A stretch of DNA of 64,000 nt from Voacanga thouarsii (GCA_026120185.1 JANUWF010001719.1:1240001-1304000), one strand, 5' to 3'. Counted from the first letter of the stretch, positions 47,833-60,985 are shown. A program made the numbers and translations. The notes: generated from the sequence alone by a model not told the origin.

Positions 47833-48462
47833 AAAATTCTGAGTCAAAAATAGGTGTTGTACCTATGCATATCCTAATTTGGTACTATTATATTACACTA
47901 GAGATACAACTATGTAAAGCACAATTATATAATCATGTATATATATATAGACATAATACAAGATTATCTTTTATTTAAAATACAATCTCATGGGCTATAA
48001 TAATTGCATATGAAGAATTGTTATATATATAAGGAGAATTGAGTAATTTTTGTGTTATTTGCAATGTTTATGTTTATTTTGGCCACGTGTCATTTTGTAG
48101 GCGAGGTAAAGAGAATGAAGGGTACATCTATATATAGTAGTAATATTACACTTGTCAAGGTCTCCAAAAGGATCTCAATTCTTGTTTTGAAAATTTGGGC
48201 CAATTGATGGTCTTTCTTTAGTTTAGATATATTTTATTATTTTATTGGGAAATGAATCTTCGAAATTAATTGTTTGTGGATCTTAATTGATGGAGCTATG
48301 TCAGAGATGATATTTTGGTGTTTGATTAAGGAATGTGATGAATTCTTCCTAGCCATGAAACTAAGATTGTGTTTACAATTTGAGGGATCTCATAGGTTTG
48401 GTAACTGCAAGGAAATAAATGGAAAGAAGGGAAGGGAAATTAATGGGATATGATTGTTCCAA
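47833..48462. other. intergenic, no gene seen
   Basis: A+T-rich upstream region of the MYC2-like gene. Contains only TATATA runs (near 47938) and no coding pattern. Confidence 0.5.
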
Positions 48463-48698
48463 TCTTCGTCTCAAAATAATTGTAACATTTGGAAATTTTA
48501 TAAATATTAAGAAAATCTTAACTAAATGACCATTTTATCCCTTCCCAGACGGACTCAAAATTATTTATTTAAATAATCTTTATCTTATTAAAGGGTAAGA
48601 TTGGAAATAATAATATTAATACTTCTTTAGTTTCCTAATGAGAAAAATATTTTACAATATAACAATTTCCAAATACAAAATTTATTTTGAGACGGAGG
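48463..48698. mobile_element. Stowaway-like MITE
   Basis: Inverted ends TCTTCGTCTCAAAATAA (left) and TTATTTTGAGACGGAGG (right) extend inward with TTTGGAAATT / AATTTCCAAA symmetry. TA follows the right end. The left TA is mutated. About 236 bp with no coding capacity, matching the plant Stowaway (Tc1/mariner) terminus CTCCCTCCGTCTC. Confidence 0.78.
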
Positions 48699-48700
48699 TA

Positions 48701-50778
48701 TTAGAGTCTAAGATGAAACAGTGATTTAAGCCGAGTAGTTTAAGAAATATCCCTATAAAGAAGGCATAGGATCTTTATACAATCATTATGAACAACTTAT
48801 TCAAAGACGTTAGACAGATTTTTGTTCCCATCTTCCACATAAGGAGTGGATTGGCTATATAAAAACTTATTAACACATAAGAAGTGATAGACTAAACATA
48901 TAGAATCTAATTTAACAAATGGGTTCCCACTAGAAAATTTTATATGCCAATTGACAATATCCCCCGAATGGATTTCCAAAGTTGCTCTAATTCGATAGCC
49001 AATGCAATCTTGGTGAAATTATGATGGTGGAAATATCACTATCCAATGTTATGTCTAGTGATGACAAGTAGGTAACGTGGTCCTACTATATATTTTTCAT
49101 AACTTTGAATTGTGCTATAATAAGTCTTTCAATACATTTTGTCTAATGCTTAAATCACATATACCAAGGCAGCCTAGTGGTATATAACAATTTCAAACTT
49201 AATTAAGCTAGTATTATGTACGTTTTTTATTTTAAAATATTCATTATTATTGTACAGAGGTTCTAATTTGTATCGAGTTTTTTTTAGAAAAAGATTGAAT
49301 TACTACTCCAATTAAAAATGGTAAAATTCTTTTGAAAATTAAAAATCAATTCATGTTGTGATTTAATAAAATAATAAATAATAAGGGTATATTTGGAAAA
49401 AAAATAATAAATTATAATCAATTCCACAAAGTAACAAATAATTTGAAATAATAAAAGTACAAAAGCTATTGATATTTTGAAAAAACTTTCTATAGTTCTA
49501 ACGCTTTAATAATGAACTTTCGTTTTCGACATTGATTTTTTGACTCGTGATATTACTATTAAGTTATAACTAACTCACTTTCTAAACAAGCTAAATATTT
49601 GCATAAAAACTTTCTAGAGCTCTAGTGCTTTAACAGTGAATCAATAACAGAATTAGAAATTTAGAGTTAAAGATAAATTATATAAAAAGATATATTAAAT
49701 AATAATATTATAATTTAAAAAATCAGGGGCCAAAGTTAAATTTTGGATTAATATTTCTAATAAATTTTTAATTTTATTCAATAAAATATCAAATTTTAAA
49801 AATTAGTAGCACGGGCACCACCCCCACTCCTTGTCTCTGTCATTGCAATGAACTCATTTTTTTTTTTATAATAATTTTAAACTCACACAAAATAATTTAT
49901 AATAAAAAACTTTAAATAACAACATTTTTAAGTAATAACTGACTCTTCTTCAAATAATCAAAATATCTATATAAAAAATTTATAATTGAATAAACAATAT
50001 CAGGTGAGTTGTAATTAACTCATTATCTAAAAAATAATTATAATTGAATGAACATATAAAAAAAAAAAAACTATAATAACCTTAATGAGTGGTTGTCTCT
50101 CAAGTTGAACGTTCGAATAGAAGACACTTTTGTATAATACATTGATAACTGTACATATACGTATACAATACGTAATAGAGCAAAGTTTTGTACGCATACT
50201 TCTCGTCCCTGCCTAAAAAAGGCTCACCACACCATTGCGCAAAGTATATCCCAATCTAAACAGTTAGAAACAGTTGGGCCCCACACCCATACTGAGTGCC
50301 CAAACGAATCTCCTTCCCAGTTAGTTGGTTTCACCTTCCAAGAAATCGCAGGCAGCAGCAAACTCAGTTCCTCGTCGGCTGCAATTACAATTAATCGGCT
50401 ACGCCACTGTAAGACAGGTCAGTGGTCAACCCCTCCTCGCAGTCACACTATCTTCGAAAACTCGAATAAATTTTTAAAAAAATAAAAAATCGAACGACAA
50501 AAAAATCATGAGAGAGAATGAGGGACCCAGTAGATGAGCGACAGATCCTGACCCTTTATTGGGTCTGCAGCAATTCCAGATTCTACTATCGGATTAAAAT
50601 ATTAAAAATACTCAATGATTGAGGCACGTTTTGCTTGTTGGGTGGCGTGGAAATAACGAGCAATTTTATTTTTTTTATTTGATGGGGCCACGTTTGGATG
50701 TCCCTTGGCATGCGAAAAACCAACACCACTTGAAAATTATTTATTGTTTATATTATTAATTAAATTATTTATGTTGTC
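48701..50778. other. intergenic, no gene recognised
   Basis: A+T-rich with a less A+T-rich island at about 50215-50420. The island contains no ORF or motif I recognise. It may be a promoter or a gene remnant. Confidence 0.4.
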
Positions 50779-50792
50779 CAACTAACCCCTTT

Positions 50793-51009
50793 ATTGGATT
50801 TAGGAGAGAGTCTCGAAGGCGAACCTCCTCCACCCGAGCGTCGAGGCTCCACGACCGAGTGAGATGTAAATCGGGATATGCATCAGTGGTAGGTACCTGA
50901 GGGAGAGGACCTGCGAGCAATCCCCAGATGGAAATCGAATCTGCAACTTCGACCAGCCCATCACAGGCATGTCACATCAGGCCTTGCCAACTGGCCTATG
51001 CTCCGGGGG
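50793..51009 (-). mobile_element. tRNA-derived SINE with 14-bp target duplication
   Basis: A 217-bp G+C-rich block in A+T-rich DNA flanked by perfect copies of CAACTAACCCCTTT (50779-50792 and 51010-51023). On the minus strand its head, CCCCCGGAGCATAGGCCAGT, continues TGGCAAGG, giving an A-box-like TAGGCCAGTTGG, with a B-box-like GCAGATTCGATTTCC about 60 bp later, the arrangement of a Pol III promoter from a tRNA. No coding capacity. The long perfect duplication indicates a fairly recent insertion copied by LINE machinery. Confidence 0.85.
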
Positions 51010-51023
51010 CAACTAACCCCTTT

Positions 51024-52230
51024 CTTTGCCAATAATTCGAAATCCGACCACATTACAAGCTGCCTTCACACTCTTTCATATAGTAGTAGGAGTAAATGTG
51101 GAGCAAAATAGTTCTAGAAGTTGGCCCATATTTCTTAATTGTTAATTTTATTTATGTTGGTCTCTAATTAGAGCACACTATAGTTGACATTTGAGTTGAA
51201 ACATTATTGGGGTGGAGTATCTTTAATGTACCATATTTTATGATATAATATATCAGTCACTGAAAATATTTTTTATTAGTATTTTATCATTTTATGTAAT
51301 AATAAACAATTAATATAAGTGTTAGTCTGACTTAATTATTATTTTGAGTGTGTATTTTATCTTAGCAATATAGTGCTTATTGAAGAGTTCAAAATTAATA
51401 CTTGTAATGAAAGAGTTTCTTTACTTAAAAATGAAAAAAAAAATTAAAGAGTTTCTTTATCCCACTCATTCGAGACTAAAAGAATTTGCCCATTGTACAA
51501 TATTAAGTTTAAATTTTGATAATTTAATGCATAAAAGTACTCTTTATTAAGAGAAAGTTGAGAGTTTAATTTACATTCTTTCGTATGTTATATTAAAAAA
51601 ATCATAATATTTTATTTGATTAATTTATTTGAAAATTAACCATATACATGGTATGTGTATTATATGTGTTCTTTTCTTTGTACTTTAAAGCAATTATTTG
51701 TGTTTGATATAAAGTAAGCACTCGACAAAGTCGTTGTGTCTCCTTTCCCTCTACTTTATTTGTCTTCTTTCCATTTTTATTTTCATTTTATTTTTTTCTA
51801 TGCTTTGAATCATTTAAAATTAGGTGGCTTGCTAGTTGCTACAAATATCAATCAACCAAGAGTTTTAATTATCTAAAAAATTTTACATAATCTTGCTATA
51901 GAGGTTGGTAAGCCTCGTAATTTAGCTGGGACAGGTCATGATTTTGTGTAAGCAACAAAAAAAGATGAGTTAGGCTATTAAATCAAGGAAATAGAAACTA
52001 TAACTAAAATTTTGATACCACCTATAGGCTAAAAAAAAATACAAATTTTGGCAGCCAACAATGAACCAACTATATAGTTCATATCAAATTTCTTTCATCA
52101 GAAAAAAATGAGAAATGTATGTAATTTTCATTATTCACAAAGACAAAAAAACGTTGAGAAAAATACAAATTTATCACTTACTAATAAAGACAATCCAACA
52201 TTAATAATTTAATATTATTCAAACACGTAA
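51024..52230. other. intergenic, no gene seen
   Basis: Very A+T-rich. No ORF of note, RNA gene or element terminus recognised. Confidence 0.5.
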
Positions 52231-52231
52231 A

Positions 52232-52905
52232 CTTTGTTTGGTTCGCGGAAGAGGAGATGGAGGGGCAGGTAGTGTGGGGAAAGCACCTTTACTTTCTTTT
52301 TTAGTGGAAGTAATTATATTTATATTTATTTTATTTAGTATGAATAGAGGTGAATTAAATGATAAACACTTGTTGTTGTTTGGTTCTATTGAAAAGTGAA
52401 AGGAAAGGTATTTTGTCAAATTTACTATTATACTCGTATTACTAGAGAAGTAAATTAATTTATTTTTATTTGTTTGGTATGATTAGAAGTGAAGTAGATA
52501 GTTGTATTATAAAATTGATGTAAAATATAATTGATTAGACAAGTCATTAATAATTTATTAGATAAGATATTAATATATTTTTAAAAAAAATAATATTAGA
52601 CAAACAAAAAATATTTACTTTATTAGCAAAATAAGTGGTAAAAAAGTAGAGAGTATAATAACGATAGAAGAAATTTAATATTTATTTATATATAAGTTAA
52701 CAAATTGAGAAAAAATAAAAGGTAGAGATAAAAAAATATAAACCTGGAATCATTTTGGTCTTTATAATGGAGAAAAAGGAAAATACCTCAATATTTACCT
52801 TCTCTTCGTATTTAGATCTTACCAAATGGAATAAATATTTACTTCAATTTTAAATTTATTTCCTCTACTCTTTTCCTTCAATTTATCACTCCAACCGCTA
52901 AATTA
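52232..52905. mobile_element. possible MITE related to the Harbinger element ends
   Basis: Left TTTGTTTGGTTCGCGGAAGAGG resembles the left end of the Harbinger element at 34345 (GTTTGGTTCACGAAGAAAAGG), including the following AAGTAATTA-TTTA segment. The right side (CTCTTTTCCTTCAATTTATCACTCCAACC then GCTAAA) resembles its right subterminal block. No coding sequence. Ends are degenerate, so the limits are approximate. Confidence 0.45.
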
Positions 52906-54800
52906 CAAGAGGATAATCAAATTCAATGATAACAAGTAGCTGAGGTGATGTGTAAGGAATCGCACCTAATAGCAACAACCAGACTTTCTTTAATTAGTAA
53001 ATATATATATTTTTTTCGAATGATTTACTTTTCCAAACATTCATTAGCAGACTTTGATGGCTAAAGATTAGTTTTAACTATCTGACATTACATGACTAAG
53101 TACATTTGATGTGCAAAACATTGGACTAAGCTTTCATTTGTGTCTTTACTTGCTTGACAATGATGTTTTAGCTGTATTAATATGCTTTTTTATTTTTTTT
53201 ATTATCAAGAGAATTACAGCTGCTATCCAAGACAGTGGACGTGTAATCATTTCTGAATTATATATAATATTAATTTTTGAAATAAGTTTTTTTTTTCTCA
53301 CCAAAAAAAAAAAAAAAAACATAAGCAAAAGAGAACAGGTCAATGTTGCTCAGGAAAATAATTCGAGATCCCATCCTCTCGGATAATTAGTTATACTACA
53401 GTATTTTAGTCATTGATATTCGAAATATACAAATGTAAAAAAAATATATATGAATATGGATTTATAGAAAAAGTCTCCATATTTTGTATAAATTAATTGA
53501 ATTAATTTTAGAGAAAGTAATTTTTTTTATCGATACAGCCAAAAATAATGTTTTGGAATATTATTTTATATACCTACATATAAATGAGATAAGTTGAACT
53601 TAGTTGAAAAGAATAAATCAAAATTAAAGACTCTTTTAGTAAGAAGAAGAAGAAGAAATGGACGGACATGAAATTTTGCTTTCGTGCTACGTCAACTACC
53701 ATAATGAGTCACCTCTTCACAAGCAGGGACGGACTCTAATTTTTAAAAAATGTTATATTTGTTTTGGTAAAACTAATTTTTTTAAAAGCTCATTTGAATT
53801 TTATTATTTATTCTTTTTGAAATTTTTTAAAAATTATAGTATTAATTTTTAAATATTATTTTATATAATTTATCCCTAATATTAGATTTCTGGTTCTACT
53901 CCTGTTTCCCAAGTTTAATTTTATATTACTTAAAGGAATTGTTTCCTTAAAAAAAATGTCCAAATTTCTATGGACTTTTCAAAAAGCAGATCAGAGTCAT
54001 TTTATTATAGTATTTTATAATTTTATAAAGTCTAACTATGCTTGTCCTACATGTAAATTAAAAATTAGCCATGCTTCATGAGTGCAATAGAATATTAAAA
54101 ATTGCAAATTAAAAAATTAAAATATCATTACCACACTTTGATCTGATATAATTATCGAATTTATTAATAAAACATTTTATTCTCAAAATTTATTTGTGAA
54201 TTTATATTTTATTTGTACACGATTTTTGTTTGAAAATTATCCATTGTGTTCAAGTAAGTGATTTATATGAGTTGTGGTCTTTCATAGTAAGGTATGGATT
54301 ACGAGTTATTTAACACATAAATGTTTGTTCTTAACTGATTAATGAGAATGAAAATCTTATCATGTATAGGTTATTGTATTATGAATTTCAAATGAGGAAT
54401 GGCTTACCTTTAGCTAGTAAATAGTCCACTCACTTCATAGTATGAGCGTATTTCGAATACGTAAAATATGACCTGTAATAGTGGTTTCTAAAAATAATAT
54501 TTAAAAGAAACCCAAACTATTACTACTACAACGTAGACTAACTCTTTACCGCTTGAGTATGAGTTGGTAGTTTGACGAATTTAGAAGCATAAATTTTGAT
54601 ATACTGTAATTGAGATTCTTTCGTAAAACCAATATAATTGTATGTTAGGTATATGTGACTAGTTAATTAAGATAAACTTGCACAGGATAGCTTATACGCT
54701 ATATCGCCTCTTATGACTGTTCAAATGATCTAACTATTTAGGGTATTGGGGAACATGACTTGGATGTTTACTTTAGGGTAGCTCCCTTGAAAAGTAGAAA
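52906..54800. other. intergenic, no gene recognised
   Basis: A+T-rich with poly-A and poly-T runs. Short ORFs at 53111-53386 and 53658-53852 are low-complexity with no motif. Confidence 0.45.
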
Positions 54801-54909
54801 CATTTATGGAGGAGTCGTGAATCATTGGATTAGAGGTCTAATGATGTTAGATGTCTCTTAGAGAGGCATTAGACCTCTAATCCAATGATCCACGACTCTT
54901 CCAGAAATG
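54801..54909. repeat. near-perfect inverted repeat (hairpin) with 43-bp arms
   Basis: Arms at 54801-54843 and 54867-54909 are complementary at 40 of 43 positions by my count, around a 23-base loop. Core of the arm: CATTGGATTAGAGGTCTAAT. An RNA from either strand would form a long stem of the kind processed by Dicer-like enzymes. It could be a young MIRNA-like locus or a small foldback element. No gene overlaps it. Confidence 0.9.
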
Positions 54910-57844
54910 TACACTTGTAGGTCATTACACATGTAGGTCGAAGACTTGCTAACGCAGCATTATCCTTCGGGTTAATATTTCCTTATGATGATATTTGAAA
55001 ATATTTAAAATGTAAAATATAGCTATTTATATAACAGAGTTTTTTGGTCATTTTAGTAGCCAATGCGATATATCTTTTGGTCCCCCGAATGACCCTTAAG
55101 TCATAAAAGATTTGGGGTTAAGAAATTGGTCTTGATAATTATAGATTTTTATTTTATTAGTCTAATTTATTATTGGACTAGAATAAAATCAAAGGTCCGA
55201 AAGAGAGTATTTATTTTATCTAGTTTAATTGGTTAATTAATTATTCAGGGTCCAATACCTAAATTGAATAATTAAAAAATTAATTTGGATATAAATTAAA
55301 TAAAATATATGAAATTTTATATTGATTTATTTGGACTTATTGCTGTTTAATGAAGCTCAGAAAATAAATAATTGAGATTTATTATTTATGGGTGTTCAAG
55401 GCAAAGAGTAAATAATTTTATCTGACCCAATGAATAAGACCATGAGTAAAATAAAATTAAAAAAATAAATTAATTAATTAATTAAAATAAAAAAACACAC
55501 ACGAGATGGAACCTATGTTGTTTCGCGTGCAAGATAATAGAAAGTATGGATGTTTTCTATTTGCACGCGGGTGAAGTCTCTCCCGGGAGATTTGCTGAAA
55601 TGAATATGAATTGAAGGCTTTAATTGGATGAGAGAGCTCCTGCATTCAATTTTCATTTCACAAAGATAAACTCAAGATATCACAGAGAAAGCTTCGTTGA
55701 AGTTTTTACCAAAGCTTATCAAAATTCAATATTCAAATTTTTACCGGTTGTGCTACAGGCACTATTTTTGAAAATTAAAAGTTTTGTCTGGATGAGACGC
55801 AGTAAACGCTTGTAAGAACGTAATCCAATAATCTTAAATATCCTTATACAGACGTCTACACCCATACGAAGAGAATCATTTAATCACAAAGATAAAATTT
55901 TCATTTTTTTAACATTTTTTTATTTTGATGATTTTTGTCATTTGAAATCTTCATAATCCAATAATGGATTACTGCAATAATCATCATGCTGACTCATACC
56001 ATGTGATTAAACCCACTCGATACAGGAAAATTATTCAATCAATGCCTATAAATTATATTCATATATAGGGCATGTGCTCCAAGAATTTTTGGCCTTTTTT
56101 TATTTTTGGGATTGGCCAAAAATAAATGTAACTTGACCTTAAAAAACGGGAATGATGCTATAGAATGACCATATTCTTTGTCTTTTTTATATTGAAATTT
56201 TGATTTTTATGCTTTAGGGGTAATGTGGATGGCTTACCTAACTTGAAGTCATTTGGGACAAAGAATGTTGTAGTGAAATTGAGCAGAAATGTCTATAGAA
56301 AATGAATGTTTACGCTTCAACTCTAGGCAATATATCTCTCCATCAATGAAATAAAGGCTAATTATTTAAAGGTAGATCTAGAATCAAGATGATTGTAAAC
56401 CATTTGTAAATTTGAGAATGATAGTTCAAGCCAAATAATCTTGCTTCATAATTTATTAATGTGATCAAGTGCTAAATAATTCATGATAATTTGATACCTT
56501 AATTATATAAAATATACGATTAGATAGAGTTGTGAAATTCTAGAGTTCAATATTAATCTTCCGATCAACGTAAAGACAAATTCAATAATTGTACCAAATT
56601 TGTCTCTTAATTCTAATTCGCATACTATTAATCTATTAGTAAATATTTTCTTTTATATATATATTATAATATTAGTATGTATCATTTCAATGCTCTTAAA
56701 TAAATATACTCTTTATGAATGATATTTTTTTAAGAAAATTTTATAATATTACAGCAGAGAAACATTACAAAATATGTTTAGACTAATTGTGTAATAAGTT
56801 CAAAACGTTTCGATTTGGTAAAAAAAAAATTAAAAAAAAGGATGAATCACGTGTTTCTCAAGAAGTACAACCCTTGTAGGACTATAATTTTCAGACATCG
56901 GACAACCATTTCTTGCATGTATACTATTTGCCTAAGAATTTGCTTCCTACAAAAGTGACTGAAACCAACCTCACCGTCGCACATGCATGAAGAGTCATTG
57001 GACGCAGTGTGAACATTGACGAAGCCAGGTGTTTCCACGTAGGGATTGGTAACCCTACGGTAATTCCATTATGAAAATAATTATCTTATATTATATTGAT
57101 TAATCAAAAATATATTAATATCAATTCATTATTAAAATATTAATAAAAATTTTAACAAAAAACACATTTGTAATTTCCTTCAATTTAAACTATACAAATT
57201 TAAATAATACACGACCAAATTATTTTACAAAAGTATAAAATAAACATATATTTTATTTCTTATTAATATATAATAGTATAAGTATCAATTAATTTAAATA
57301 AAATTAAATCTATTAAAAATTTTATTGATAATATAATAATCAATTATTGAAATCGATAAAAAAATAATAATAATAATACTGTCATTCTTACATGGACATA
57401 ACAACAATTACCTCGTTTAAACAAAAAATAAAATTGCAAACACACCATTTTCATTCTATTTATGTACATAATTATGAAAAAAGTATATTTTACATAATTT
57501 TGCCCCTTTTGAATGTAAATCCCTTGAAAAATATAACCCAACAATTTTTTCTCTTAAGATCTTGTCAACAAATATTGGTATTAGAATATAGTATTCCCTT
57601 AGGATTAAATTTTTTTTCCACACAAATTGTTTGTATTTAATAAAAATTTCATTGATATAATTATTTTTAATTAATACAAATCAGTAATAATTTATTAATA
57701 ATTAAATTTATTAAGCAAGCCACGGGAATCAGTAGATGCATGGTTAAAGGTGCCAGAGAGCAGGGATGATTCAACGCGCAGACGCTGAGAATTCCGATTG
57801 ACCAAATTGACGATGGGTGCGGGTACACGCAAAACAAGGAACGG
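54910..57844. other. intergenic, unrecognised ORFs
   Basis: Contains a smaller imperfect hairpin near 55523-55570 (CGCGTGCAA...TTGCACGCG) and ORFs at 55624-55815 and 56847-57038 (minus) without recognisable domains. The region may contain old LTR sequence but no termini were found. Confidence 0.4.
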
Positions 57845-57886
57845 GGGTCAGGGTCAGGGTCAGGGTCAGGGTCAGGGTCAGGGTCA
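57845..57886. repeat. (GGGTCA)7 hexamer repeat
   Basis: Seven perfect GGGTCA units, with four or more G3 runs separated by three bases, so it can form a G-quadruplex. The local sequence (57720-57960) is less A+T-rich than its surroundings. Confidence 0.98.
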
Positions 57887-58365
57887 GAAAGATTGGGCAG
57901 AACTGCAGAAGATAAACGTGAAATCAGCGTGTGGGCCCGTTCTCAATAGTAAAAGGCCAAAATATTAATCATCACATTCAGGCAACCCGCCGATGATGTG
58001 TCCATTTCCTTTATTTTATTTTCCACTAGTATTAGTATTTTGCTTCCAATTGCTATCAGACCTTTGCCGGCGGTAACTCCACGTGAATCACGAGCTAACT
58101 GTACACACACGGATCTCTCGATTTTGCTTGCTGCTAATAAATTTGATCCTGACTATTCCATGACTCGGCATAGAATAGAATTTTAAAATTAAAAGATAAA
58201 CTATATAAAATAATATATTAAACAATAATATTATAAATTATATAAAAATAAAAATTTTAAAATTTTGAAGATCTCCGTCTGTGCTAATCATATAAAAATG
58301 AAACCAATACTTAGATAGGTAATTATCATTCTAAATTATCGGGTATATAGTTCTCTTATCTCCAC

Positions 58366-58369
<4 letters not shown>

Positions 58370-58397
<28 letters not shown>

Positions 58398-58398
58398 T
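58370..58398. repeat. (TA)n microsatellite
   Basis: Uninterrupted TA run of about 11 units, slightly extended at the left by TATAAA. Confidence 0.9.
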
Positions 58399-59114
58399 AA
58401 TTTAATTAAGAACAGAATAATAAACTTAAGATTGGGGGAGTAAATGAAAAAATATGTTAAGAATAATATTATAACTTTTTAAATAAATTTTTAGAAGAAG
58501 ATGAAAGATTTTTAAAAAAAAAATTAGAGCACCAGACAATACCCCTCTTAGTTCGGTCTCTAATCTCAACTAAATATAAACATATAAACCATAGGTATGA
58601 TTCCTTTGAATTTCCATTTCCCAACCCAAAATCCATCAAACCAAACAACTTTAGGAAATTATATAGATAGACTTGGTCTTCATAAGTTATCTCATCGAAA
58701 ATTTATATAACAAACATTATACATTATAATTTTTTAAAAATATATAAATATTTTATACTTATTATTATTTTATGAATAATGTATATATAAATATTATGGA
58801 TATTATTTGCATTGTGTCATCTTACAACTCTTTATTTTACATGAACTCAATTATCATATTCGATTTTTTTAAGTTGAGGAATGGAAGAAATTGCAAAAAG
58901 ATCCAAATGATGGAAGACCAATATATTAAAATTAATAAGGGAATTAAAAATAGCAATAGTACATAAGGCCTTATATGTTTCATTCTTATTAAATGCATGA
59001 AAATGAAGATGAGATCCATGGACAACAACAAGATAGTAACTGAAAACTTAAAATAATTAAAATCCAACACATTATTGAGTCTGTGTGTGCAATTCAATCC
59101 TTATCTCTCCATTC

Positions 59115-59117
<3 letters not shown>

Positions 59118-59150
<33 letters not shown>
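59118..59150. repeat. (AT)n microsatellite
   Basis: About 16 AT units between CATTT and TCAAAA. Confidence 0.95.
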
Positions 59151-59154
<4 letters not shown>

Positions 59155-59967
59155 AAAACGTCATCCCTCAAAATATTATACTAATACCTAAACAATAAAA
59201 TACAAATAAATGCCATGAGGCCCTTGACAAGAGAAAATGCAAGTATTTTAATCTTCTCAAGCCAAACAGAATGAGATCACTTGAAAAAATGTTACTTAAT
59301 AAAAATAAATATTTTTATATTTAAATATTTTATTTTGATTTGACATTAAAATTTTTTAGTATATTTGTTTATGAATAAGTTACTCTACCTTACTCTTATT
59401 AGATAGAGAAATTAGTAATAGAACGCGAGTTATAAAAAATTGTAGATGTTTAAAATAAAAATATATTTACTTAAGAAGGTATATATTTATTCTTAAATAT
59501 TTTTAAATAGAAATATAGACAAGTAAATCTAAAAGAATAGAATATTTTTACAAGTTTTTCATTTATAGATTATGATTAGATGATGATCTTAGTGAGATTG
59601 AAGCGTCAATTACTTGGTTGCGAAAAACATTTAAAAGTTGTTATTTTATTAATTTATTTTTGGTGCACTAAATTGAAAATTCTTTGACTCATTCATTTAC
59701 GACAATAAATCTAAACTCTTCACATTTTTCTTTATGAAAACATTTTGTTCCAAATGACATTTGTGGAAGTGGACACTTATTAATGCATTAATGTTTTTTT
59801 TAATTTAAAAAAAAAGTCACGACCAGCAGCAGCAACCAACCAAACGAGTGAGAATGAAGTGAGAACATAGAAAAATAATACTCTTTCTATCCAAAATTAA
59901 GTGATCTAATTTTTTTTTGGGTTTATTTAAACATAATTATATGCTTTCTAAATGTAAATTATATTTA

Positions 59968-60321
59968 CTTTCTTCATTCTAAAAATTATGTCAAAATTTT
60001 TTATTTTTATTGTACTATTAAAGTATTTGTTAATTTCAAAAATTATGAATAAATTTATTACTTATATTCCTAATTTACTACATCCTTCAACCATTTGACT
60101 CATTAAACATATATATTCTTAATAAATCATTAGGTAGAGACTTTAGAAATGAAACAATAGAGAATGGATAATTAATGAATGTATAGAGAAGAATAATTAA
60201 TGAATATTTACTTTTATTTAGGAGTATAATATTCTTTCTCTATTATAATTATACAAGTTCTAGTAATTTATTAATTTTCATATCATGTCCTAAATTGACA
60301 TAATTTTTGAGACGGATGGAG
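59968..60321. mobile_element. Stowaway-like MITE with TA target duplication
   Basis: Inverted ends: left CTTTCTTCATTCTAAAAATT and right AATTTTTGAGACGGATGGAG share an inverted block through ATTATGTCAA. TA flanks both sides (59966-59967 and 60322-60323). 354 bp, A+T-rich, non-coding. Confidence 0.75.
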
Positions 60322-60649
60322 TAATTTTTTTTCTAATTTATCCGTACACTAATTTTCTATCAATTAATTAACATTATAACTATCTATAATGAATTTATTT
60401 TAATCAAGAATAATAACACATCCTCTTATAAAAAAATCAAAAGTTTACTTAATTATTCTCTCTATTTTTTTATTTTTCTCTTTATATAAAAACTACAAGC
60501 AGATTTATAAAAGTAATAAGATAAAATTTTATTAAAATTAAAATAAAATAAAACATTATTATATTTTTATTATAAAAATCCGTAATTCTTTAATATAGAT
60601 AGTTTTGATAATAAGAAGACTTATTTTTGGTCGGTAAGAAGATACAAAT

Positions 60650-60985
60650 GCATATTGGTCTACTAGGGGAATCGCATTCGGCAACCTTGTACTGGTGTGT
60701 AAAGGGAATCGTATTCGGCGGCCCGATAAGGGCCTAAGTTGAATTGCAATTTGCGAGCACGCGGCATCGTAGAAGCTCCTGTCTGGCTATATTTTCCCCC
60801 TACCATTGAATGTTCCCAGCTTACAAATCGATCACTTTCCTTCCACGCACACACATGCACTTCATTTTTTCTGTCTTTTGGTCTGTGTGTGTTTATTTAG
60901 CACATGCACTTATTCGTGCTGTAGGTTTTCTTCGTCATCATCTCATTGAGGGGTCAGGGGGGCGCCCGCGGGGGGGGGAGTGAGG
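60650..60985. other. G+C-rich island with a repeated 20-bp block and a G-tract
   Basis: GGGAATCGCATTCGGCAACC (about 60667) recurs as GGGAATCGTATTCGGCGGCC (about 60704). A G/C run GGGGGGGGGAG at about 60970-60981 sits within GCGCCCGCG...GGCCGCGGC. The minus-strand 65-codon ORF (60663-60860) is not recognisable. Possible promoter or CpG-island-like segment. No gene assigned. Confidence 0.4.

Larger units (their letters stand above)
57887..59967. other. intergenic, no gene recognised
   Basis: A+T-rich with two AT microsatellites (listed separately). A CACGTG-containing segment (CTCCACGTGAATCACG, about 58077) is present but no gene start was found beside it. Confidence 0.45.

Noticed and set aside
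58837..59097. Leu/Ile-rich minus-strand ORF as a membrane protein
   Set aside because: Hydrophobicity reflects A+T-rich DNA; no conserved motif or splice context.
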